A DNA stretch of 64,000 nucleotides from Symbiodinium natans (lineage: Eukaryota; Sar; Dinophyceae; Suessiales; Symbiodiniaceae), in the NCBI GenBank assembly GCA_905221605.1, contig CAJNDS010002514.1:124001-188000 (forward strand), read 5' to 3'. How positions within the stretch are numbered: the first letter of the stretch is position 1; the number at the start of each line of letters is the position of its first letter. Of this stretch, positions 47,180 through 59,329 are shown piece after piece. Position numbers and translations under genes: made by a program. The notes beneath the pieces are model-generated. The model made no database searches. It worked only from the letters and a program-made list of their open reading frames with translations, and was not told the origin of the DNA.

Positions 47180-47375
47180 CCTAGACTGTTTGTAAAGCTT
47201 GGATCGCATTCAAAGTCAATGGCCGCCGACGGAATCCAAGCGACATCTGTCACTCGTACGGCAAGGGCGCATTGGCCCCTGAAAGTGTCTGCAGCTTTTG
47301 CAGGAGAAGCGATGCTGGCCCGGAATACTGTAGGCCATCTCTCGAGGACAAGTCTCGGACTTAGCGACTTAGTGT

Positions 47376-48270
47376 TTAGGATGACGAAGCACTGGGTACT
47401 GCGCTCATGCGGTGCTTGCTGTAAATCTCGAGCGTGAAGCGTCCCAACGCACGCTCTCTCCAAGCTTTGATGCGCTGCTGGTGGCTTTCAGAGTAGCTTT
47501 CAAGCTTGATTTCGGGCATGAGCCCACCTGTGTATTCTGGCGGCAGCACCGCTGGGGCGAAGAGCGCTGCCAAAGCCACTGCGCTTGCCGTCAGAGTGTC
47601 GCCCTTTCCAAAGCAGCTGTCTGCCTTTGCAAGCTCGGCTTCCAGTTTGTCCATCGCCTCCTCAAGATCCTGATGAGGCCCAATTTACCCCGAAGATTCA
47701 AGAACAACAACACTATGTCACAAGGCCAAGGGAGGCATCCTAACCCCGTCTGCGCCCTACAGGGTCCTGAATGGCCTTGGCTTGTCGCTCTCCATCGCCC
47801 ACCATCTGCTCCCACATTTTGCCAGCAACTGTTCGGCGAAAGCCACCGAGGCCCCACAGAAAATGCTGCCACCAGGACACGGGGGCCATTTTTCCAAACT
47901 CCAGCAAGGTGCTGTCCTGCTCATCCTTCAAGACGTCGGCATAGGTGATGCTGCGAGTGCACGGGCCCACCACGTAGTTGAGAATCTTAAACACATCTTC
48001 AGGTACATCCCCAAGGCCTGTGAGCTTCAGCACCTGCCAAGAATCGCCAAGTACCTCACCAGAGCCGCTCACATAGAGTGGAGTCCCACTGCCCTTTCCT
48101 GTGCCAGCCTCTTCTGCCCGCTTCCGAATTCGCTCGACTGGACTGAAGAACATGTGGATGCCTGGCAAGTAGGGGTACTCAGCGAAGGGCTTCCTGAGTT
48201 GCGCCCGACCATCTGACATCACAAGGCCTTCTGCTGGTCTACGCACGCAAGTGCCCTTAAGTACAAGCAT
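47376..48270 (-). CDS. Glutathione S-transferase-like protein
   Basis: Two exons: up to 48270 down to 47767, and 47376-47669, separated by a 97-nt GA-AG intron flanked by CAGGACC/CAGGATC. Exon 1 contains a thioredoxin-fold end (LYVSGSGEVLGDSWQVLKL, where D-S-W is the usual glutathione-contacting loop region) and GPCTRSITYADVL. Exon 2 has the GST C-terminal helical pattern: DLEEAMDKLEAEL, GKGDTLTASAVALAALFAP, then IKAWRERALGRFTLEIY. No catalytic Tyr/Ser/Cys can be named because the true N-terminus is unclear; the ATG at 48270 may be internal. A minus-strand frame just upstream (48286-48486) may be its 5' exon. Activity could be detoxification, peroxide reduction or a structural role. Confidence 0.7.
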
Positions 48271-48285
48271 CGGGCAGCGTTTTCC

Positions 48286-48486
48286 TTAAAAGAGTTTTTC
48301 TATGACCTTGTGCACGGCATGCAGATGTCGTGTCATAACAGTTTCGCGCCCCAAGCTCCATCCACCGAGGCCCTTGGGGCGAAAGAGTATCATAAGGCGT
48401 CTCAGCACCACCCCCTTCCTCCCCCGCGCCGATTGGCCCCTGGGCGTGGATAGCACTTTGAAGGCCAGCCAACCTTCAACCCCCAA
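48286..48486 (-). other. Possible 5' exon of the GST-like gene
   Basis: Frame GWLAFKVLSTPRGQSARGRK, LRRLMILFRPKGLGGWSLGR and HLHAVHKVIEKLF is codon-like and stops 15 nt before 48270. A junction was not resolved. Confidence 0.33.
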
Positions 48487-48715
48487 ATTTTACGTGGAGC
48501 CACCCAAGGAGGCCCCTGCACCGTGTAGGAACAGCAACGGCCCAGGTTGCGGGCTTCAAGACGCCCGGCCTTTCAGGGTGGGGTAGCGCGTTAGCCAAGC
48601 CAAAGCCTGGCCGAGGCGGGCCGAGTGTTGATTCACACTTCCTTCGTTTCATGAACGCTATCTCGCTAAGCTCAACACACCTCAACACGCTCAGTATTCT
48701 CAAGCATTCTCAAGC

Positions 48716-48890
48716 CTAAGCATCTTGGCAATTTGCAGGGACCACCTGGCCAGCTCGCAATAATGCGAGAATGGAATTGTGTACAGCTCTCCGGTCTGGG
48801 CCATTGCTAGGACTGTACAGGAGTGACAAACGGATGCTTGAGCCCCTTAGCTTCCTTTGAAGCTTGACCATGTCTGCTCTCTGCTCTCTG

Positions 48891-48921
<31 letters not shown>

Positions 48922-49575
48922 GCAAGGCAGCTCCCCATGTCTGTTGTGCTACACTCACATTTCTGGCAGACTGAAGGCTGAAGGCTGAGATGGCGCAGTG
49001 CACTCTGGCAGCCGATTGGCGAACGTCATGCACGAAGCGCAACCACAAGAAGCGAATTAGCTGCTCCTGAGGCCATCTCGCCGCATATCGCATAGCACCC
49101 TTTCGCGGGTGGCACAACCTTGCCACAAAGACTCAAAGCTTTCAACTGCGAGCCTGTGTCAAACGCGGCGTAAATCGAGCCCCGGACTGCACAACGTCTG
49201 AAACTAAATACGGAATTGAGAACCTCAGGAAGGGCAAACAAAGTTGACAAAGCACGCATCAAGTCATGAGCCAGCATGCAAGCTGCAAGCTCACGTGCCA
49301 TGTGGGTCCACAGCTTGGGCTGCGACAACTGCATGTAAGCAAGGGAAATCCGCACCGCAAGGTTGGAGGCCTTGCTTTTCAGTGTCTTTCACAGCTTCGG
49401 TTTCGAAGGATCTTCGTGGCACAACATTGCACAGCCAGAATGCAGGTGCAAGAATGCTCAATCCTTACGTTCAGCTTTGCGCATGCAGCGCAAATCGCCG
49501 CCCGAACAGCGCCGAAAGAATTTTGACCGCATGGTCTCCTTCACCTCCTGCTCCAAGCGCTCACACGCGCTCACG
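48716..49575 (-). CDS. Multi-exon gene, unrecognised product
   Basis: Segments: 49469-49570 (CERLEQEVKETMRSKFFRRC, GGDLRCMRKAE, with donor GTAAGGAT), about 49034-49370 (AVRISLAYMQLSQPKLWTHM, ALSTLFALPEVLNSVFSFRR, LSLCGKVVPPAKGCYAICGE), about 48950-49080 (PQEQLIRFLWLRFVHDVRQS) and 48716-48870 (MVKLQRKLRGSSIRLSLLYS, ending QVVPANCQDA and stop). The (CT)n microsatellite at 48889-48915 would lie in the last intron. The chain is helical and mixed-charge; I do not recognise it. Confidence 0.48.
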
Positions 49576-50220
49576 GGCGCTCAGATGAGCTTCGCCTCCC
49601 AGGCTTGGTCATGCAGGGCACATGTCAGGATCGATGCCGGCAAACCTGCCCTGAAGAAGACGAGCGCACTAAGCGTTTCTGAGCATGCGCCGCATGATAG
49701 TTGCCCTGTGGGGTCTCACTGGATCACGGTCCTCCGCTGCCATGGCCACCGTCGTGCATCGCCTCTCCTTCTGCAACACAGCAGTGGCTCGTGTCATGCT
49801 GAGTGGCTGGTACACGAGACTTGGAGGCCATGTATACGGTATCGAGACAGCTTATGCAGGACTATCCATGCTTATACCAATGATGCAGAGATGCAGCAGG
49901 GCTCTTGACTGGATACATGATACGAATGCAGCCGTGGAGCCGGCATCGTCCTCATCCACCAGCTGGTCGTTCGCGACAAACCCGTCGAAGCAGCTTTATC
50001 AAGCATCACTTTCAACTGCTGACTCTTCCCCAGCGCATATCCACCACTTGGCCGGAACGCCGCCGACGTCTTCTTCGCGCACACATGACAAGTGTGGATG
50101 TGCCTGTGCTGTGGCAGTTGTGCAAACATGGCGGATGTTAATGATGGCTGCCAACTGCGTCACATTATACGCTTGCCTCTGGCCAGCCTCAGCCACCGGC
50201 AGTGACTTGCCAAGAGGCTC
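49576..50220. other. No gene assembled
   Basis: A weak minus-strand frame at about 49590-49660 (PASILTCALHDQAWEAKLI) may be an exon of the gene ending at 48716. The rest shows nothing I can support. Confidence 0.35.
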
Positions 50221-52301
50221 CTAGTGCCGACAAGCTGCCCCGCTACACCGGCAGTAGTTCTGATGTCCGTACCTCGGTTTCAGTCGTGCACCATCCTGGT
50301 CCTCATGTCTCAGAGACACTTTGCCAGCACCGATACTCCAAAGCCTTGGCAAGGCCGACTGTGCAACAAGATTGCCTGACTTGAGGTGAGAAGCGGCACG
50401 TCCATTTCGAAGACTTTGTCCTCGTCTTCCCCAAACAGTGTTTGCACTTTTGGGGTTCCTACGTCCGGGGCTAAGGAACTTGATGGTGTCAATTGCGCAC
50501 TGTGACTCGAACTTGATGACCGTTTGGCCACATTTAGGTCCGTGCACCTTGCGTGTGGGCTCTCGGAGTGCTCTTGGGATGCTTTTTGAAGTCGTACACT
50601 GTTTGGGGTCTGCGTCGGCACATGCCGGCACAACTTGCTGTATATGTATGACCCGTTTGGGTGCACATCTGGCTCTCTGATTTTTGGACATGGAGAGAAG
50701 AGCAGATGCTGGAGCCATCTCCCATTCCATCTCCAGCTGTATAGTATATAGTATACAGATATATTACGGAGTCTGTAGTCCCTTCTCGCACTACTGTCCC
50801 ACTGATTCCTGCACGAGAGTCCTCCGGCAACCACATTCCCACAGCAATCGTCCGCATGGCATGGTCGCCCCAGCGGTGGAGCCAAAAGCCTCCTATGGAG
50901 TCCAAGTACCTCCCGACATCCGTGGGAAAACTTCAGACATTGCTTGCAAAGGTAAAACACAAGAGAACGGATGACGAACGGAAGCGGTGCTGCTAGCCTG
51001 AAGTAGTCTTGGTAAGGGTCGGATCTGAACCAATCCAGCTGAACGATCTCTATGTCATTCATGTAAAGCTGATAGGTCCACTGGACGTCCTCTTCTCTAA
51101 CGAATTGTCTCAGAATTGGTGTTCCTCGCGGATCTATACCTTTCATCTTCATGTACATGAGCGAATATTCCCAAAAGTGTCGAACAGCTCCTGGCAAGTC
51201 GGGCAGCAAGTGCGACCAAGTGTACACATATCCGCCTTCATGCATGGCAGCAATCGGATCCGTGCTGACCTCAGCAGGAAAGTAACCGTCGGTGTCAAGG
51301 GTCATGGCGTACTGAAACTTCTGGAGGACTGGCTGCAAAAAGATGGTGCCACTTCGGAAACGACACATGCCCCGATATCCCAGTGACCACTTTATCTCGT
51401 CCAGGGCGGCCTTGCGCGAAGGGTCATCCAAGATAAAACTCGGAATCTCAAGATAATCGTCCACATAGGCGAACCAAATCCTGTTCTTTGAAGCATTCAC
51501 GACTTGCTGACGGTGAACTTCAGATAACCCATCATTGAAGATGACCACGGGGTAATCGAAGCGCCGATTGAAGCGACGCCACAGGCGCGGAAGGCTGTGC
51601 TGAATGTCCTCGATGTCAGTGTCATCATCCGATGTCAGGTAGTGTAACACTGCAGTGAAATTACGATCGGCATCCTTTGTACTGGAATCAACCTGCTCGC
51701 ACAATGGCCCTCGGTACGGTGGGAAGCATTCGCAGAAACCTCTCACGCACCGCCCACGGTGCTCGGACTCCAAAAAATATTTCATGCCAGGAATTTCGTC
51801 CAGCTGTTTCACGGCCCATTGCTTGAAGACTTCTCGGCTACTGCCTGGACCGGGCATGGCTCCCACCAGCACTTGATCTTCAGATGCCTCGTCCAATTTC
51901 TGCCAATCCTCTTCATCAGACTTGTCAGCCTTCTTTGACGCCTGTGCCTCGCGGGCGAGTTCCTCACGGCGGCAGTCTGCATCTCCGGAGATCCAGCCGC
52001 GCTCGGACTTGATCTCCGCCGGGCGTCCTCCAGTCCAAATCCAACACAGTGGTTGGCCATAAAGAGCTGTGGGATCATATGTCCAGTAGTTGCAAGCAGA
52101 TGCTGTGCAATGAGCTTCACAGGCCCCGACAGAGTCTTGGATCGTTTCGGAAACGTACGGATCATTTCCCCAACCGCGGTGATCTGGCCGTACGCAGCTC
52201 TCGGTTTCTACTTCAGACAATCTGTCTAGACTGGCCAGATGGGCTTGACAGTCAAAGTTCCGTCTCTGCACCGGGATGCTTTGACCTCCCACATCAGCTC
52301 A
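50221..52301 (-). CDS. GT15-type alpha-1,2-mannosyltransferase with PAN and EGF-like N-terminal parts
   Basis: Exons: 50998 to about 52301, 50822-50909 and 50221-50295 (stop TAG). Introns are 88 nt (GC-AG) and 526 nt (GA-AG), and phases fit exactly. N-terminal part: CEAHCTASACNYWTYDP with LCWIWTGG, like a PAN/apple module, then RCVRGFCECFPPYRGPLC, EGF-like. The catalytic region matches the KRE2/MNT1 family: YPVVIFNDGL, NRIWFAYVDDY, the hallmark GYRGMCRFRSGTIF, then FQYAMTLDTDGYF, and in exon 2 GGFWLHRWGDHAMRTIAVGM, ending GHQNYCRC in exon 3. In fungi these enzymes add alpha-1,2-mannose to glycans in the Golgi from GDP-mannose. A first exon with the membrane anchor should lie upstream of 52301 and is not identified; no usable ATG begins the first exon listed. 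Confidence 0.9.
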
Positions 52302-52647
52302 CTTTAGGCTGCACTTGGGAGATAGCACAACTTCCACATGCAGCCAAAACGCGCTCTAGATAGTAACAGATGATCTTCTCCTTTTCCCTTCTAGGCACCG
52401 CAGGATCTGCCTTGGTGACTGACAATACATAATCGCAAAAGTCAAGCCGAGTCAAGGGCGAAAGAACTAGGGCCAGCCGCCTAAGATCATAAGCCCTCGC
52501 AAACCCTCTTACGTCACCGTGTGCTCTGAACGATCGGAGAACTAAAGCGGATCTTAAGCGGGTCAAGTTGCGAGCCGACCCATGTCCTGAGGCGGGCAGG
52601 GTAGGGGCAAGGTCGGGGCATGAGCCTGGTGCCTTTTTTGGCCTCAC
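52294..52647 (-). other. Exon-like ORF upstream of the mannosyltransferase
   Basis: Minus-strand frame ending PRREKEKIICYYLERVLAAC before a stop at 52294. It overlaps the expected position of an upstream intron or exon but does not look like a signal anchor. Possibly a separate gene's exon. Confidence 0.28.
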
Positions 52648-52706
52648 AATCTCGTCTACAGCGGAGCCCGACTCAATGACAACGACTGCTCAACAACCTG
52701 CTCCAT

Positions 52707-52749
52707 ACCCTAAACCCTAAACAACCCTAAACCCTAAACCCTAAACCCT
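52707..52749. repeat. Interstitial telomere-type repeats
   Basis: CCCTAAA units with one gap (AACAACCCTAAACCC). Confidence 0.92.
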
Positions 52750-53339
52750 CCCATCAGCTGGTGTGGGCTCAGCAGCCGGGCCCGCAACCAGCTCCAGCTT
52801 TGAGAAGTAGCGGCTGCCAGTTGCACAGTGCCAACCTGCTCCGCACGTCAAGAGGCCCCCCTCATGTACCCTTCGAATGTTGTGTTACAGCATGAATAAG
52901 TCGAGCAAGCTCGATGAACGAGCCTCCAAACATGTTTGGTCAATTCTAAGTTTCTGGGCTAATACCTCCAGAATTCCAATTTTTCTGCAAATTTGGGATC
53001 TCAGATGGCCAACTTCCCACAGTCCAACATGCCAAAAAACTTTGAAATGTTGGAATTATGGGCCCAATTTGGATCTTAGATGTAAACATTTGGGATTTCT
53101 GGGAGTTCTTACGGTTTTCTTTCTCGGGGATTTCAATGCATGAAAACGTGAGGCTAGGTGCGCGCGGCGTTTTTCGGCGCATTCCCAATTTCAATTTTTC
53201 CAGTAGCTGTCCTTCATTATACCAACAAAAGCGTGCCAGTTGCTATCCTTCCTTGTTGCATACTGCCCGAGATCATGGTGATAAAATAAGTACTTCTTCA
53301 ACAAATTCAGGGGTGCTACTTACTCGGAAATGTTCAACA

Positions 53340-53660
53340 GATTCGACATATTAATGAGGAGGAAGAGCGCAATCTGCTTAAGAGCACCTTTCTCAGGGCA
53401 GTTACTGGTCCCATAATACTGTCCCTTACTTTACCTCCCATAAAAGGCTCTGAAGCCCCAGTCAAGGGCCCTTGCCCAAGAGCATTACAAAACAAAAAGC
53501 TACCTATGCTAGTTAAAACGACCGTTAAATTTACACTCTGCCCCTCAAATTCTACAATGAAGAGGAAGGCAAATGTATTTACAGGATCCTTTCATGCAAG
53601 TTTGCCCCTCAGATACATATAGTGAGGAGGAAGACTCCCAGTCAAGTCGACCCCTCAAAC
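53340..53660. repeat. Degenerate spaced repeat TGCCCCTCA...GAGGAAG
   Basis: At 53539-53572 and 53602-53636 the pattern is CCCCTCA(A/G)AT, about 10 nt, then GA(A/G)GAGGAAG; partial copies at 53347-53366 and 53653-53665. No gene in 52750-53890. Confidence 0.5.
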
Positions 53661-53891
53661 TAACAGCATAGTATTGCAATGTGACAATAACCGTACGCAC
53701 ATTCGAATTGCAAGAGCCATCTCCCTTAAACCGTAATAAGCCCATATTAGCCCCCTAGATGTGTTCTGTGTTGTTCCTTTGACAAATCTGAACAAACTAG
53801 CCCCTTTCCCCGGGGGAGATTTCGGGTTCAATTGCAACTACCTCTATTTTCTTGCTGGCGGGTGTGCCATCAAAAGCGAATGTAGCTAGCC

Positions 53892-54310
53892 ATGTGCGCA
53901 CAACAGGGAAAGTGTGAAAGCCCTGCCCTGCCTCTCAACCAACTGGCAAAGGCAGAATCGGAATGCCTCGGGCATCTGTGCCTAACAATTGCCGAAGCTC
54001 GCAACCAAAATTGGAATGAACCAACGAGCGACCCAAGCGAAACCAAGCTTGACGATCTTGCGCTCGTTTTCCGAGCAGCTGTAGTTTACATGACTGTCGG
54101 CTCATGTACATGATGATTGGGACTGTATTGCTGACCGCATGCCGTTCTCAAAGACCTCGACTTTGCAAAATGACTTGTGCAAAAGCACATGGACTTTCCA
54201 AACTTGGATGCGTGGCAGTGCACATCGTGCTGAGGCACTGTTGCCCTGAAGAAATCTGCAAAATTGTGGAAACATATTCGCGTAGGGATTGCGTACAGCG
54301 GCGGGTAAGT
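53892..54310 (+). CDS. Plus-strand gene fragment, unrecognised
   Basis: Frame from ATG 53892: LNQLAKAESECLGHLCLTIA, EARNQNWNEPTSDPSETKLD, DLALVFRAA. A second segment, about 54165-54303, reads HGLSKLGCVAVHIVLRHCCP and EEICKIVETYSRRDCVQRR, ending at a consensus donor GTAAGTGG. Codon-like on this strand only. LRHCCPEEICKIVETYS resembles the short helix of F-box/SOCS-type motifs, but that is weak. It points toward the gene ending at 54608, so the two are convergent. Confidence 0.48.
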
Positions 54311-54607
54311 GGCTTGAAGCGCAAAACAGAAGCTGTACCCTACGGACCTTGCATACGATCATGCTGTGAACACGCGCTGTAACAACATGACCACACCGCC
54401 ACCAAGGCAATTTCCACTCAAACAAAACCTCGACATGGCCCTGTAGCCCAGCTGAGGCGCTGCTGACTGGCTCGGGGCCGAGTCAAATGAGTCTGGATGT
54501 CCTTCCGCACGTAGACCGCATAGGCATATGACACGTGGTGGAGGGCGTACCCTTGGCGGAGGGTAAAGCTATCTTGCAGTTGTTGCTGCTGCTATGTCTG
54601 GCTTCGA

Positions 54608-57400
54608 CTACCCCAAACTGAACACTCCCGCCATGCACTCTAAGCCAGCAAAGGAGCGGAACTTCTTCCGGCGCATGCGCTCAAACATGCTGTCGACAGC
54701 TGCAAGGGAGCACTGCCCCATCCAAAGAGCAGTAGACAGGTAGTCATCCATGGCATCATCGACGAAGCTTTCAGAAAGATCTTGATCCACTGAATGTTGC
54801 ACCCAACCTTTGCCCAAGCGCGTATTGCGCCATGCCGACCTCATGATATGCCACCATGCCTCATATCTAGGCAATACTTCAAAAGGTGGAGGAATCAATG
54901 GGTTGATGGGAACAACCAGAACCTTCGGCTGCAAGGGTGCGCCGGAGAAGAGGTACTCAATAGCATGGCAGTTGTGGGTGGCCGGATGCAGGAAGAACAA
55001 ATCGGGCGCAGGTTCAGTGGATTGGCGCCACAGCATGTCTAGCCGGTGGAAGAGGTGCTCAATGGATACTGTGTCAAAGTGGTGGCCGTCGAAAGGTCGC
55101 AGGGGGTCTATGAACTTGCTGATGGCAGCTTGCGAAACGTCACCAAGCCGACGGCCGGCAATGCGGAGCTCTCCCTTGTAGGGCGGATGGATATTGACGG
55201 ACCACACGTAGCCTCCATAGCCGAGAACTTCCAGACACAAGCTCGGATCGTAGTAAATGTCAGTGCCTGTGCAGCTAAAGTTCTGCGCCCAAGCGCCATC
55301 AGCTGTCGGCCGCACAGCAATGAAGGAATGTGATAGATCCATCCTCACCGCCTCGATCTGCTCCAGCATCTGCAAGATGGTAGGGACGGACTTCGAGCCC
55401 CAGGGTGGAAGTCGCCATCTTCGAGGCCATCCCGTGTCTGTGTCCCCGTCCCCAATGAAGGGCGAAAGAGATGCGTCACACAACTTTCCAGTGGTACCCT
55501 CCTTGCCGCCAGGGCCAGAGAGCAGTCGTACAGCCTTTCCCCCAGTGGCTAGGGACTGGAGAACCGGAAAGGACAGTTGTCCCAGAGCCGCGGGCAGGCT
55601 TTTGGTGGAGCGCGGCCCAGCAAGGGGATAGATGTAGGAGCCGGATGTTGAAGCCGGGTCTGTATCGTCAAACGTTACGCCTGACAGAATGATGTGGCTC
55701 TCGTTGCTCTTGGACCTGAGTCTCTGTCAGCAGTGCACCCACGCGACGATGCACACATACACCCTCAAGCACATATCCGCGGTGACTCAAGCAAACTGTT
55801 ACCCTGCACCATCCCGACATGTCAGCAAAGATGCTCCAACGAGAGCACCTCGGAATCACACCAGGACAAAGGCGAACATGAAATGGCACATTGCACGGAT
55901 CAACCCTGACGTTCGCAGCAGCGGCCTTTCCCCACCATTCCACAAGTACGCACATTACGCACAAGCTACCGCCTGCTGGGGGGCTGCCCCAATATACCAG
56001 CTGCATTGTGTGGGCCGAATTCAAGGTTTCAGGTCACGGGGCTCGCCTGCATCGCGGGGAAGAGTATCCGTGATGCCACACGAGCGACGCATGTCGCGAA
56101 CGCTTCATCCCAGTCCATACCTGCGGGTCGGGCAAAACGTGGTTTCTCAGGAACCAACATCAGTCCAAGCGGAGAGCCGAATGCGCAGATGGCCCTCCAT
56201 GTGCCTGAGACTGGTTGCCGCGGGCCGCCCAAGACCAAGTTGGCCTCAGCAGGTTCTTCTCTGGCAAATACACCTCAACCACATCGACAAGATACGACCT
56301 CTCCTAAGAAACGCAGGCCTAAAACCCCACACGCTCTTGCTGGCTTGCCAGCCAAGTAGCTGCATAGCTCTTGGCCTCGCGGAGTAAGCTCTGCGAGGCC
56401 GCCAGGAAGCCCTCACCATCCTCCCCGATGAGGAGCTCCAGGTCGAGCTGCAGGTTGTTGAGCCTCCCAGGCTCGGACCTTGAACCTCGGGTTCCTCTCG
56501 GTTCATAACACGGACTTGCTTTATACAATTATCCCCAGACACAGCTTAGCCCCTCCGAAGCGTGGTTCGTCGACATTGCTGTGCCGATCGCCAGGTGCCG
56601 CTTCAAGATTAAAAGCAAAGCTGAGCAAATCTCCCAACTGCAAAATCTCCGAACTTGAGCTTCCTCCCCATCCACCTTTGGCCCTCAACCCTTCCTGCCG
56701 AGGGCCAGAATCCTGGTCCCAGCCCCCATGACCTACCTGCCCCCACGAATCCTCGGTTCCCATTAAGCATCACGAAGGCTCTTTGAATCAAAGCGCCTCT
56801 CAACCAGTTGCACCTGCGAAAATGCCAGCTCTAGCTCGGCTGGATCTGCACAGGCTTGCGGGCAGAGGATGTAACACCTGAGCCACTCCATGGCATGCCC
56901 CCTCTTCAATCCCACCCACCAACGGCAAGATTATGAAAGCGGCAAAGCATCTGCATGCATCTGAACCTAGGCCCACGCGCAAACATGCGGAAGGCATCCG
57001 CAATTTCCTGCTGCGGGGGCAACAAAGTCTGGCTATCATGACTGCTGCAGAGGAAGTTGCCCATGATAAAGCCAAGCTGCCAGAAAGTCCAGCGCTACGG
57101 CATTGAGCTGGAACAGCCGGATATGCTCCGGCACCGTCTTGGGTCGGCCGTGGCCTCTGTAAACCAAAAAGATGTTCATGAATGGACCACACGTCTCGCA
57201 ATTCCGCAGGCGAGGCCAGATTTCAGAACAGGACTTAAGCACAGTTTGTGAGAAAGATCTCGTGGGTAATGTCAGGCCAGAGGCTGTAGCCACCGTAAAA
57301 CCCGAGGAAGTGCTCCAGGGTGTCCCGCAGTCCGTCCTTTCTAGGTGCGGATTGGAGCTCGGCTGGGAAGCCAGATCACTGCTGGCCCATGACACATCAA
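54608..57400 (-). CDS. FkbM-like methyltransferase-family protein, possibly degenerate
   Basis: Last exon 54608-55715 (stop TAG), opening after acceptor CTCAG: RSKSNESHIILSGVTFDDTD, SLPAALGQLSFPVLQSLATG, LCDASLSPFIGDGD, CLEVLGYGGYVWSVN, and the segment PKVLVVPINPLIPPPFEVLP. The INPxIPPP motif is, from memory, typical of FkbM-like proteins predicted in dinoflagellates. Probable upstream exons: 57245-57345 (RDTLEHFLGFYGGYSLWPDI), 57050-57215 (LRNCETCGPFMNIFLVYRGH, PEHIRLFQLNAVALDFLAAW), about 56764-56893 (EWLRCYILCPQACADPAELE) and 56350-56467 (LNNLQLDLELLIGEDGEGFL). I see no clear GxGxG SAM-binding loop and the acidic residues expected before the IPPP segment are replaced (DLFFLHPATHNC), so it may be inactive. 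Exact junctions upstream of 55715 are approximate. Confidence 0.6.
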
Positions 57401-59040
57401 CACCAAATCCTGGACCTGCAGCCTGTCTTGCAATTGCCACCTCGACCCCACCCTCGCCCAACCTTCGAACTCCCTTCTAGCTTCATAATCTTGCTTCCGC
57501 GCGGCGTAGCTCCGGAAGAGCTGGCGATGGTGGGTGCAGCTAAGCGGCCGAAGCGCGACCGCCGGCACCAGGCAAAGCTAGGTACAAGATGTGTAGAGGA
57601 GGAGGCACTCAGGTACTGCTGGAGTTGGGTAAGATGGGTGTCTCCGGCTTTCTAACCAGATTTCGCACCGTCCAGGCAGTCGACTGATTTGTTGAAAAGG
57701 TCGGAACGGGACAGATACATCGTTTACCCATGGACTTTGCGGCGGGCGTTCTGCCTTAGCCTGCTGGTGACCTGCTGGTGTCTGAAAGGCAACCTGGCCA
57801 ACCTGCTCTGCTTCGCCAACGGACTACTGTGGACTACTCATGGCTAATCTGCAGCCTGGTTTCCCAGAGAGCCGCTCTCCCGTCTCTGCGCATCTCCAGA
57901 AGCAAGTGCAAGCTGTCACGCTGTTCGGTCAATGGCTTCAGTGAGAGTGGCCGTAGCTGCAGGTTGCCTATGCTGCTACTTTGGTGAGGCTGCGCCAGAT
58001 GAGATGGTTGTTGCGTGGCCTCTAGCGTTGCTTGACTCTCTTCGTGTAACCTGTGAGCCAACTTCCCCCACAGTCTTCATGAGGAGCCTGGACTCATTGC
58101 CAGCGCACAGCTATCTCAGGTGCCTGGCACCCCAATGGTGAGGTGAAGTAGATGGATGTAGAATTTCTCAGTGCTGCTGCTGAGACTGCTAAGATCTGGG
58201 CCAGGCGATCCCCTTCAGGCCTCAGCTCCCACCAGGTTCTGGCACGATGCGCCGATGGGCTGCTTTCTCTCGCACTCGTACAGGCCAAGAATTTTGTACG
58301 AGGGTATTGCGGCTGCCAAGTCTGCCCCACCCTACGACCTCGTTCATGGTTGCTTGGTAAACTCGCGGATAGACCAGATAAGGGCAGAATTCGTAGATAT
58401 CGAACACAACCCCCATTCTGCCCGTTCAGAATGCTGACACGCATACCTCGCATACCTTTACCGCCATTATTCAACTTGATTCATTTGCAGGCGGGGGACC
58501 GGGAAGCTAGGGGCGCTAAGGTTGAAGGCATCCCTTCTAACCCGCAACTGGGTAACCGACTCACACAGAAATACTGCAACAATAAGATGATAAATGAGAC
58601 TTCATACATGCGTAATTTTCGACAACCATACACCTATGGGAGATGAAAGCTCCAGTAGGGACGAGGTGCACAACACTTGTCGCCTGCAGCGGCCCGTCCC
58701 CCCCCGCCCCGATCCTTGCTGTGCCCCCTCAGCCTGCCCATAAGGCCCTCCCCCCCCCCCCCTGGTCCTGCCCCTCCTCACCCTGCCGACCCTTGCCTCC
58801 ACTCCTCCCATCTCCCGAGACCCCCCTCGCCAATGGCCCAAAACGGCAAGCTGAGAATAGAACAAACAGAAAGGCAACGTTAGTCAGAGAGGGCAGACAG
58901 CTGAGCTAAGAACAACGGACCAACACAAGCCCTCAAAAACTCAGAAAACCATTACAAGGCCTCCCTCCCAGACCTCAACAAGGCATGAAGTCGGCCCCAC
59001 ATGACCTTTTCCTTCCACCAGCGACGAAGAAAAGGCCTAA
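57401..59040. other. Open frames on both strands, undecided
   Basis: 57.34-57.66 kb: plus frame PRGVAPEELAMVGAAKRPKR ... RYCWSW before GTAAGATG, and minus frame SYAARKQDYEARREFEGWAR, both codon-like. 58171-58440 plus: FWHDAPMGCFLSHSYRPRIL, GCLVNSRIDQIRAEFVDIEH. None could be joined. C runs at 58692-58770. Confidence 0.3.
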
Positions 59041-59043
59041 GAG

Positions 59044-59074
59044 ACCCTAAACCCTAAACCCTAAACCCTTAACC
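59044..59074. repeat. Telomere-type repeats
   Basis: Four CCCTAAA-like units. Confidence 0.92.
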
Positions 59075-59329
59075 CACTCATCAAATCAAAGGTGATCAGA
59101 GCGCTTGTTGAGGGGGCCTTGAGGTCACCGAAGCCACGTCCGGCGCCCCGCTGGGCCAAACCTCTGCTCGCACAGCCGTTCTCTTCTCCTCTTCTCCTCC
59201 GCTCTTTCAGTCGAGACAGACGTAGTCAAAAGTGAGATCGCGTTAGCTGCCGTAGAGGACTAAAAATTCGGTCCCACTGTTGGGTCCAAGCAAAGATCTG
59301 GAGCCTATAAAAAGCGTGCCCCTGTCATA

